From: Pseudomonas fluorescens
Lineage (GTDB): Bacteria; Pseudomonadota; Gammaproteobacteria; Pseudomonadales; Pseudomonadaceae
Assembly: GCF_902498065.1 (NCBI RefSeq)
Contig: NZ_CABVIR010000012.1
Location: forward strand, 54,527 to 118,526
DNA length: 64,000 bases
Reading direction: 5' to 3'
Below are positions 8,438 to 15,257 of the stretch, piece by piece. Made by a program: the position numbers and the translations under genes. The notes beneath the pieces were generated by a model. The model did not search any database and was not told where the DNA came from. It saw only the letters and a list, made by a program, of their open reading frames with translations. Positions within the stretch are counted from its first letter, which is position 1. The number at the start of each line of letters is the position of its first letter.

Positions 8438-8513
8438 ATGGGAATATCCGAAGAATTACCAATGAGTTATAGCTGCTGATTGGGAAAAAGCCCGGACCGT
8501 CGGGCGGGCGTCA

Positions 8514-9296
8514 TTATTTTGTCTGATTCAACACCTGAAGCAGTGCGGCGGTTTGCGCGTCTGGCAGGCCATCGAAGCGCGACGGTCGGAAATGCATTTG
8601 AAACGCTGCGATCACATGACGCGTCGCCACATCCAGTTCACCGGTTTGTGGCGTGGCATACCCCAGGCGGGCCAACTGCCCCTGAAACCAGCTGATACTC
8701 GGCATTTGTAAATCGAAACGGGTTTGTTGACGCGCCACAGCCTGCTCGTCAGGCCAGACGCCGAGGCCTTCGGCGGCAAGACGTTTCCAGGGGAAAAGCG
8801 GCCCCGGGTCAAGCTTGCGCAGCGGAGCGATGTCGCTATGGCCGATGATGCTGCGTGGGTTGATGGCATAGCGCTTGCTGATGTCTTTGAGCAAGACGAT
8901 CAGAGACTGGACCTGGGCTTCGCTGTAGGGGTACCAGTAGCGCCCGCCGGTCGGGGTTTCCTTGAATCCCGGATTGACGATTTCGATGCCGATGGAGCTG
9001 GAGTTCAACCAGGTACGGCCTTGCCACTCACTTTCACCGGCGTGCCACGCCCGCTGGCTTTCATCCATCAACTTATAGAGGGTGGCGTTTGTATCGTCGC
9101 CGATCAGGTAGTGGCTGCTGACTTCGCCACGGGTCAGCAATTGCAGCGAGCGTTCGAGCGAGGCGGAGGTGTAATGCACCACCACGAACTGAATGCGGCT
9201 GTCGTGATTGACAGAGGGATGGCTGGTGTCGAACCGGGGACCGCTGGTGCAGCCGGCCAACAGGATCAGCGACACGATGAGAGCAAGATATTTCAT
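8514..9296 (-). CDS. ampDh2: Lipoprotein N-acetylmuramoyl-L-alanine amidase AmpDh2
   Basis: A zinc amidase that cleaves the MurNAc-L-Ala bond of peptidoglycan or anhydro-muropeptides in the periplasm. The 260-aa product has a lipoprotein signal ending in LILLAGC (lipobox), an Amidase_2 domain with zinc-ligand motifs VVHYTS and GHSDIAPLRKLDPG, and a C-terminal peptidoglycan-binding helix bundle (SWFQGQLARLGYA onward). ATG 9296 is chosen; the frame extends four codons to a TTG at 9308 with no better ribosome site. PA5485 (AmpDh2, about 259 aa) is the expected ortholog. Confidence 0.92.
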   Translation of the reverse strand: MKYLALIVSLILLAGCTSGPRFDTSHPSVNHDSRIQFVVVHYTSASLERSLQLLTRGEVSSHYLIGDDTNATLYKLMDESQRAWHAGESEWQGRTWLNSSSIGIEIVNPGFKETPTGGRYWYPYSEAQVQSLIVLLKDISKRYAINPRSIIGHSDIAPLRKLDPGPLFPWKRLAAEGLGVWPDEQAVARQQTRFDLQMPSISWFQGQLARLGYATPQTGELDVATRHVIAAFQMHFRPSRFDGLPDAQTAALLQVLNQTK

Positions 9297-9399
9297 GGCA
9301 GAAGGCAATACACGCGAGACAGTAATGCAACAGTGTAACGTACTGCCTGGCGCGAGAATGGTTGGCGCGAACTTTTAAACAAAATGGAACAATTGGCTG

Positions 9400-11463
9400 T
9401 CAGCCCAGTTCCACTCGGTTACGGCCAGCATGTTTTGCACGGTACAGCGCCTGATCGGCTCTTTTAAGCACCACATCGCTGTGTTCGCCGGGCTTGAACG
9501 CTGTCAGTCCCATGGAAATAGTGATGGTCACCGGCTCACTTTTGAAATGAAACGGGCAGGCTTCGATCGCCGCGCGCAAGCTTTCCAGAAGTTTCGCGCC
9601 GACGGCCGGCGCTGTGGCGGGCATTAACAGGACAAATTCTTCTCCGCCAAAGCGGGCAATGAAATCTGTCCCACGCAGGCGTTTGCGCAACACCGTGGCG
9701 ATGATTTTCAGTACTTTGTCGCCCGCCAGGTGGCCATAGTTATCGTTGATGCGTTTGAAATGGTCGAGGTCGAGCATGGCCAGCAGAAGGGTGTTGCCGT
9801 GCTGCTGCCACTGTTGGATTTCGTGGTCGAGCCGTTCGCTCCAGGCCGCCCGGTTCGGCAGCCCGGTCAGCGGGTCGATCAAGGCTTTCTGGCGTTGCTC
9901 TTCGAGGTGTTCGCGATAACCCTGGGCTTCCTGCTCCATGTGCGCCACCCGTTCGGCCAGGCCTTTGAGGCGGACGGCCACTTCCTGTTCGCGTTCGTCG
10001 CGCTGTTTCTGGTGTTGGTCCATGGTACCGAGCAGGCCTTCGAGGTGGTTCTCCAGCACGTGCTTGAGGTCCTCCAGGTCTGCGGCGTCCTGCATGCTGC
10101 TCTGCAATCCGTCGACTTGCTCGCGGATCTGCGTGTCCATTTGCCGAGCGGCAGATCGGTTATCGTCATGGCCATCGCTGGCGGCTTGCAAGTTGCTCTG
10201 GAACGACTCAAGGCGTTCGTTGAGTTGCTGCAAGTAAACTTCGAACTCGTGCTGGCCGCTGTTGTTGATTGCCAGCATCAAGGTTGCCAGGTCATCGAGG
10301 ATCGGCAGCAGTTCGTACCAGTTCAAACCGTTTCGCAGGCGATCACGCATCGCTTCGGCTTGGGGGCGGTGACGCTCGGGCAGCGACAAGTCGTCGAGCA
10401 GTCCCAGTAGCGTGTCTTCGATGTGCTTGGCCACTGAGCTGTAGGATGGCTCGGGCGAGTCCGGAAGGGCGTAGAGAATATCGTGTTCTGGCTGTTCCGG
10501 ATCGATGGCGGCCAGCGCTTGGGCCATGGCCGAGGGCAGTGGCAGGCTGTCGAGAAACACCACCGGAGTCAGTTCATCGGGATTGCCGGTCGGTTGAGCC
10601 TCGACAACCGGTGTGATTGCGGCGGGTGAAGGCTGGTTTGGTTGTTGAGCCTCCGGTTGTGCCGGTGTTTCCGGTTCGGGCGCTTGCAGGGGTTCAAGCA
10701 CTGGTGGCACAAACGCCACGACCGTCGGGGGCGGCGGGGTGTCTATTGGCGTCTCGATCACCTGCGGCTCGGCAGCGGTTTCGGCTTCGGGCACGGTCGC
10801 TGGTGGCTCTGCAACGGCTGGCGAGGATTCGACGGTTACTCGTGGCGCCTCGGCAGGCAAAGCAGCCATGGTTTCGACAGGCACCGGAGCGGACACCTGG
10901 GCCTCAGGCGCCGCCGCTTGCGGGGTGGCTTCATCCGCTTCACGACTGCCGAACAATCGTTGCAGTAAACCCGGACGACCAGGTTCTGCCGGATTCTCCA
11001 GCTGACTCAAGGCTTTGCCCTGCAGGCCGCTCAGTTCGCTGAGCAGCAACGGGATCTCGCGCGCCTGGCTGACGCGTCCTTCCAGGGTTTTGGCGAAGTT
11101 CTTGAGTGGCCGGCTCACTTCCCGGGGCAGCGGCAACGTTTGCAGTTGTGCAACCAGCGAGGTCAGGGCGGCACTGGTCTGATTGACCCGGGTTTCGCGA
11201 CGCTGTTCGGAGTCGAGTACAGCTTTTTCCAGTCGTGGAAGCAGCGCCGCCAGACCCGCATCCATATCGTTGGTGCGGATGACTTCACGCATTTCTTTCA
11301 TGCACTGGTCTACTGCGCGGTCGGTGCCTTCGGCCGCTAATGTACTGCGCACCAAACCACGGCGCAGCAGGTCGAGCCTGGCGTCCCAGCGACGCTCGAG
11401 TTTTTCCTGTTGTTCGATGCTTTTGAGGTATTTCTCTTTCCAGCGCTGTGCTTCGTCGCTCAT
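9400..11463 (-). CDS. GGDEF-domain diguanylate cyclase (DgcH-like)
   Basis: A predicted cytoplasmic c-di-GMP synthase. The 687-aa product has a coiled-coil N-terminus (KEKYLKSIEQQEKLERRW), a long Pro/Ala/Glu-rich linker (about 185-310), a second coiled region, and a C-terminal GGDEF domain with signature GGEEF at about 606-610 and substrate-binding DLDHFKRINDNYGH. There is no TM segment and no EAL domain. The start overlaps the stop of the upstream phosphoesterase gene (ATGA), so the pair is an operon. PAO1 PA5487 (DgcH) has the same position. With the EAL gene nearby it puts c-di-GMP making and breaking next to algB-kinB. Confidence 0.9.
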   Translation of the reverse strand: MSDEAQRWKEKYLKSIEQQEKLERRWDARLDLLRRGLVRSTLAAEGTDRAVDQCMKEMREVIRTNDMDAGLAALLPRLEKAVLDSEQRRETRVNQTSAALTSLVAQLQTLPLPREVSRPLKNFAKTLEGRVSQAREIPLLLSELSGLQGKALSQLENPAEPGRPGLLQRLFGSREADEATPQAAAPEAQVSAPVPVETMAALPAEAPRVTVESSPAVAEPPATVPEAETAAEPQVIETPIDTPPPPTVVAFVPPVLEPLQAPEPETPAQPEAQQPNQPSPAAITPVVEAQPTGNPDELTPVVFLDSLPLPSAMAQALAAIDPEQPEHDILYALPDSPEPSYSSVAKHIEDTLLGLLDDLSLPERHRPQAEAMRDRLRNGLNWYELLPILDDLATLMLAINNSGQHEFEVYLQQLNERLESFQSNLQAASDGHDDNRSAARQMDTQIREQVDGLQSSMQDAADLEDLKHVLENHLEGLLGTMDQHQKQRDEREQEVAVRLKGLAERVAHMEQEAQGYREHLEEQRQKALIDPLTGLPNRAAWSERLDHEIQQWQQHGNTLLLAMLDLDHFKRINDNYGHLAGDKVLKIIATVLRKRLRGTDFIARFGGEEFVLLMPATAPAVGAKLLESLRAAIEACPFHFKSEPVTITISMGLTAFKPGEHSDVVLKRADQALYRAKHAGRNRVELG

Positions 11464-12338
11464 TCAGGGGTTCCGCGAGGGGCAGGACTCAACGCGGGGA
11501 ATGCATCGGCCGTGAGCGAACCCGGCAGACGAATCTCTACCGCGACCGGCAGGTGATCGGAAATAGGTTGTGCCAGCACTTCGACCTTTTCCAGTGTCAG
11601 GGTCGGGCTCAGCAGAATGTGGTCCAGGCAGCGCTGCGGGCGCCAGCTGGGGAAGGTCGCCTCCAGTTGCGGCGCGAGCAGACCGAGGTCTCGCAACGCG
11701 GAGTTTTGCAGCAGGTCACTGGCATGAGTGTTCATGTCGCCCATTAGCACCTGGTGTTTATAGCCGCCAATCAACTCGCGGATATAAGCCAGTTGCATGC
11801 TGCGGGTACGTGCACCCAGCGCCAGATGCATCATGACCACCACCAGCGCTTCCGGACCTTCGCCGAAGCGCACCAGAATCGCTCCGCGACCCTTGGGCCC
11901 CGGCAGCGGATGATCTTCGATCGCCCACGGGCGCAGACGGCTGAGCACGCCATTGCTGTGCTGGCCGAGGCGACCTAGGTTGCGATTGAGTTGTTGATAC
12001 CAGTAGGGGAAGGCGCCGAGTTGTGCCAGGTGTTCCACTTGATTGACGTAGCCGGATCGCAGGCTGCCGCCATCGGCTTCCTGCAGGGCGACCAGATCGA
12101 AGTCGCCCAACAGATTGCCGATCTTTTGCAGATTGTCGGCACGCCCGGTGTGCGGCAACAGGTGTTGCCAGCCCCGGGTCAGGTAGTGCCGATAGCGCTC
12201 GGTACTGATGCCGACCTGGATGTTGAAGCTGAGCAAGCGCAGACGGCTGTCTGCGGGCAAGCCCGTCGATTCCAGGTGATGTTCGTTGACCCGCGGATCG
12301 TGCAGGCCTACGACGCGTTCAGTTCCCCAGCGGCGCAT
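11460..12338 (-). CDS. Endonuclease/exonuclease/phosphatase family protein
   Basis: A member of the Mg-dependent EEP fold (DNase I/AP endonuclease/phosphodiesterase). The 292-aa product shows the order of motifs expected: FNIQVG (Asn), LQEADGG (catalytic Glu), VVMMHLALGA, GDMNTHASD (Asp/Asn) and the C-terminal pair LDHILLS and SDHLPVAVEI. No signal peptide is evident, so it is probably cytoplasmic; substrate is unknown. It is first gene of the operon with the diguanylate cyclase (4-nt overlap) and sits 14 bp after dsbA. Counterpart of PA5488. Confidence 0.88.
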   Translation of the reverse strand: MRRWGTERVVGLHDPRVNEHHLESTGLPADSRLRLLSFNIQVGISTERYRHYLTRGWQHLLPHTGRADNLQKIGNLLGDFDLVALQEADGGSLRSGYVNQVEHLAQLGAFPYWYQQLNRNLGRLGQHSNGVLSRLRPWAIEDHPLPGPKGRGAILVRFGEGPEALVVVMMHLALGARTRSMQLAYIRELIGGYKHQVLMGDMNTHASDLLQNSALRDLGLLAPQLEATFPSWRPQRCLDHILLSPTLTLEKVEVLAQPISDHLPVAVEIRLPGSLTADAFPALSPAPRGTPE

Positions 12339-12352
12339 GGCAGTCGCCGCGC

Positions 12353-12994
12353 TTAGTTGGCAGCAGCCTTGTTAGCGGCTCGCTCTTTGTCGACCAGTTT
12401 GTCGGCCAGTTGCAACGCCTGCTCGGCGCCGCCGGCAGAACCCACGTCAAAGCGATACTTGCCGTTGACGATCATGGTTGGAACGCCGGAGATTTCATAC
12501 TTTTTGGCCAGCTCGCGAGCTTTGTTGATCTGGCCCTTGATGGCGAAGGAATCGAAGGTCGCCAGGAACTTGTCCTTGTCTACGCCTTGAGCCGCCAGGA
12601 AGTCGGCCATTTCATTCTTGTCGACGAGTTTCTTGTGCTCTTTCTGGATCGCATTGAAGACCGCCGCGTGCACCTTGCTCTCGACGCCCATGGCTTCGAG
12701 GGTCAGGAACATCTGGCCGTGTGCGTCCCATGGGCCGCCGAACATCGCAGGAATGCGCACGAAATTCACGTCGGAAGGCAGTTTCTCGACCCAAGGGTTG
12801 ATCACTGGCTCGAACGCGTAGCAATGCGGGCAGCCGTACCAGAACAGCTCCACCACTTCGATCTTGCCAGGCACTGCAACCGGAACCGGATTGCTCAGTT
12901 CGACATAAGGGGCGGCAGGTGCTTCGGCGGCTTGGGCAGTCATGCCGAACAGGCTGGCAGCGACGAGTGCGGCGCTGATGATCAGATTACGCAT
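12353..12994 (-). CDS. dsbA: Thiol:disulfide interchange protein DsbA
   Basis: A periplasmic oxidase that introduces disulfides into exported proteins, recycled by DsbB. The 213-aa product has a signal peptide cleaved after TAQA, the thioredoxin-fold active site FWYGCPHCYAFEP, and the cis-Pro motif GVPTMIVNGKYR. Its length is typical for Pseudomonas DsbA. The ATG has AGGAGTAAAGC upstream. It is probably transcribed from the 200-bp gap next to the cytochrome c4 terminator and may read into the phosphoesterase gene 14 bp on. Ortholog of PA5489. Confidence 0.96.
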   Translation of the reverse strand: MRNLIISAALVAASLFGMTAQAAEAPAAPYVELSNPVPVAVPGKIEVVELFWYGCPHCYAFEPVINPWVEKLPSDVNFVRIPAMFGGPWDAHGQMFLTLEAMGVESKVHAAVFNAIQKEHKKLVDKNEMADFLAAQGVDKDKFLATFDSFAIKGQINKARELAKKYEISGVPTMIVNGKYRFDVGSAGGAEQALQLADKLVDKERAANKAAAN

Positions 12995-13090
12995 GCTTTA
13001 CTCCTGGACAATTTTGGTCGCCTCGCGCGACCTGTTTTCAGACAGGTCGTGGCGGGCTTGAGTTCTGTAGTGTAACGGCAGCAGGCACAA

Positions 13091-13118
13091 AAAAGGGTGG
13101 CCTGAGCCACCCTTTTTA
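13091..13118 (-). terminator. Rho-independent terminator after cytochrome c4
   Basis: A 10-bp stem (AAAGGGTGGC with GCCACCCTTT) around loop CTGA, T-rich on both strands. It sits between the c4 gene end and the dsbA promoter, and so would end minus-strand transcription from the cytochrome genes. Confidence 0.8.
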
Positions 13119-13194
13119 TACTTGCTGCGACGGATTAATAGAGCGTTAACGTTGCAGGAGATGTACACCTCGCATAACGCCCTATCCGCCGGTC

Positions 13195-13806
13195 TTAGTG
13201 CAGGCCCTGAATGTAGCTGGACACCGCAGCGATGTCTTCGTCGCTCAGGCGTTTGGCAATGGTCTGCATGGTTTTGGTGTCGCCATCGTTGCTACGACCG
13301 CCTTCTTCCTTGCGGAAGTCGGTCAGCTGCTTGGCAATGTATTGCGCGTGCTGGCCACCCAGGTGCGGGAAGCCGGCGGCCGCGTTGCCTGCGCCATTAG
13401 GCGAGTGGCAGCCGGTGCAGGCTGGCAGGCCCTTGGCAATGTCGCCACCACGGAACAATGCTTCACCGCGAGCCACGACTTTCGGATCGGCGGCGCCAAC
13501 GCTGCCTTTCTGGCTGGCGAAGTAGGCGGCGATATCGGCCAGGTCCTGATCGCTCAGGTTGGTCAGCAGCCCGGTCATTTCCAGTACCGTGCGTTTGCCG
13601 GACTTGATGTCGTGCAGCTGCTTGTTCAGATAACGCTCGCCCTGACCTGCCAGTTTCGGAAAGTTAGGCGCCATGCTGTTGCCATCCGGGCCATGACAGG
13701 CGCCACATACTGCGGCTTTCGCCTGACCAGCAGTCGCATCACCTGCAGCATGGGCAATACCGGAAATCCCCACGGTCAACAGCAGACTCACGATCAATTT
13801 GTTCAT
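13195..13806 (-). CDS. cc4: Diheme cytochrome c4
   Basis: A periplasmic electron carrier that feeds terminal oxidases such as cbb3 or aa3. The 203-aa product has a signal peptide (cleavage after IAHA) and two c-type heme sites, CGACHGPDG and CTGCHSPNG, one per domain, with an axial Met in MTGLL and TKTMQT contexts. It lies 46 bp after the cytochrome c5-like gene and ends at a strong terminator. Corresponds to PA5490. Confidence 0.95.
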   Translation of the reverse strand: MNKLIVSLLLTVGISGIAHAAGDATAGQAKAAVCGACHGPDGNSMAPNFPKLAGQGERYLNKQLHDIKSGKRTVLEMTGLLTNLSDQDLADIAAYFASQKGSVGAADPKVVARGEALFRGGDIAKGLPACTGCHSPNGAGNAAAGFPHLGGQHAQYIAKQLTDFRKEEGGRSNDGDTKTMQTIAKRLSDEDIAAVSSYIQGLH

Positions 13807-13852
13807 CAGCTAATCCAACTACGGCTAAGGGTTAAAGAGTTATGGACCGGGA

Positions 13853-14143
13853 TCACTCGCTCATCCACTGGATGATGACTTGGTAATCCTCGGCACTGCA
13901 GTCCATGCACAAACCACGCGGCGGCATCGCCTTGAAACCCTGGGTCACGTGTTGCACCAGCGTCTCCATACCTTTCGCCAACCTCGGCGTCCAAGCTTCC
14001 TGATCGCCCTTTCTGGGCGCCATGGGGAGTTGGCCGGAATGACAGGCACCACAAACACGGTTGTACACAGCTTCCGGATCCTGTGTAGCCTGAGCGCTGT
14101 AAAGCGGCATCAAGACACCGGCAGCTAGCAGCCATTTCGTCAT
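13853..14143 (-). CDS. Cytochrome c5-like monoheme protein
   Basis: A small periplasmic cytochrome c of 96 aa with a signal peptide (about 1-19), one heme motif VCGACHSGQ, an axial Met in KAMPPRG, and an extra cysteine pair in GLCMDCS that is typical of the c5 class. It likely carries electrons with c4, as the two genes are adjacent on the same strand. ATG 14143 has GAAAAGG upstream. It is divergent from engB with a shared 190-bp promoter region. PA5491 counterpart. Confidence 0.92.
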   Translation of the reverse strand: MTKWLLAAGVLMPLYSAQATQDPEAVYNRVCGACHSGQLPMAPRKGDQEAWTPRLAKGMETLVQHVTQGFKAMPPRGLCMDCSAEDYQVIIQWMSE

Positions 14144-14334
14144 AAAACGACCTTTTCAGGGTTGAGAGCGTTGTGCGTTCTAATGCGCAATCAAGGTCAA
14201 TCGCTCTCGTGAACTTCATCCTACGCTGGGACAAAGCGCACACAAAATCTGCGGCATTATATACTGGCGTCACTGAAACGGAAACGACACCGCTTGCCGC
14301 GTCCATTCCCGGCGCCGCCCACATCGGAAATCCC

Positions 14335-14979
14335 ATGCAACTCAAGAACCCCATCCTCGGCCTGTGCCAACAGTCCACCTTCATGCTCAGCGCTGCCAAA
14401 GTCGACCAATGTCCCGACGACGAAGGCTTTGAAGTGGCCTTCGCCGGGCGTTCCAACGCCGGTAAATCCAGCGCGTTGAACACCCTGACGCATGCCAGCC
14501 TGGCGCGGACCTCGAAAACCCCGGGTCGCACGCAACTCTTGAACTTCTTCAAGCTAGACGATGATCGGCGTCTGGTCGACCTGCCAGGTTACGGTTACGC
14601 GAAAGTACCTATCCCGTTGAAGCTGCACTGGCAGCGTCACCTGGAAGCTTATCTGGGTGGTCGCGAGAGTTTGAAAGGCCTGATTTTGATGATGGACATC
14701 CGTCATCCAATGACCGATTTCGACCTGCTGATGCTCGATTGGGCCGTCGCCAGTGGCATGCCGATGCACATTCTGCTGACCAAAGCGGACAAACTGACCT
14801 ACGGCGCGGCGAAAAACGTCCTGCTCAAGGTGCAGTCGGATATCCGCAAAGGCTGGGGTGATGCGATCACCATTCAACTGTTTTCGGCGCCAAAACGTCT
14901 GGGCCTGGAAGACGCCTACACTGTACTGGCGGGCTGGATGGAGCTGGCGGACAAGGGCGCGGAGCCCGTCGAGCAGTAA
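14335..14979 (+). CDS. engB: Ribosome-biogenesis GTPase EngB (YihA/YsxC)
   Basis: An essential GTPase for 50S assembly and normal septation. The 214-aa product has G1 GRSNAGKSS, G2 TSKTPGRT, G3 DLPGYGYA and G4 TKADKL, in order, matching YihA (about 210 aa). ATG 14335 (MQLKNPILGLCQ) is chosen over upstream in-frame starts because it begins where the family begins. The gene faces polA, with the ersA sRNA between them, mirroring E. coli yihA-spf-polA. Confidence 0.95.
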   Translation: MQLKNPILGLCQQSTFMLSAAKVDQCPDDEGFEVAFAGRSNAGKSSALNTLTHASLARTSKTPGRTQLLNFFKLDDDRRLVDLPGYGYAKVPIPLKLHWQRHLEAYLGGRESLKGLILMMDIRHPMTDFDLLMLDWAVASGMPMHILLTKADKLTYGAAKNVLLKVQSDIRKGWGDAITIQLFSAPKRLGLEDAYTVLAGWMELADKGAEPVEQ

Positions 14980-14984
14980 ATCGC

Positions 14985-15121
14985 AGGCAAAAAAAACCCC
15001 GGACTTCTTATGGGGAGGGGGAAGTTCCGGGGTCCAAGTTCCGGACCGCTAGGGCGGGGTCCAGATATCTGCCAACACTTAACACAACATAGGAGCATTG
15101 AAGGGCTTCACCAGCCATTCA
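14985..15121 (-). ncRNA. ersA: Small regulatory RNA ErsA (Spot 42-locus sRNA)
   Basis: This lies between convergent engB and polA, exactly where P. aeruginosa encodes ErsA and E. coli encodes Spot 42. On the minus strand a long hairpin (ACCCCGGAACTT paired with AAGTCCGGGGT, 14995-15034) with a C-rich loop CCCCCTCCCC is followed by eight T's, a strong terminator. A sigma-22-type promoter sits upstream, and the predicted start (about 15120) gives a transcript of about 133 nt; ErsA is about 132 nt. ErsA is an envelope-stress sRNA acting on algC, oprD and biofilm genes; the C-rich loop is likely its target-pairing region. No ORF accounts for the gap. Confidence 0.85.
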
Positions 15122-15126
15122 GTAAC

Positions 15127-15155
15127 TCTGAGTGGCACTTCACAGGTTTAGTTCC
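15127..15155 (-). promoter_or_regulatory. AlgU (sigma-22) promoter of ersA
   Basis: On the minus strand, GGAACTA (15155-15149) and TCAGA (15131-15127) are separated by 17 bases, close to the AlgU/RpoE consensus GAACTT-N16/17-TCTGA. The start should fall near 15120. AlgU dependence of ersA is established for P. aeruginosa. Confidence 0.75.
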
Positions 15156-15257
15156 GGCGTTTCAGAAACCATTTGAAATAAGCCGGATCGCTATCCGAAA
15201 TAAGCGCCCTTCGCCCGTCTGCCGCGGCACTATGCCGCAGCATTACGATCCTGTAGA

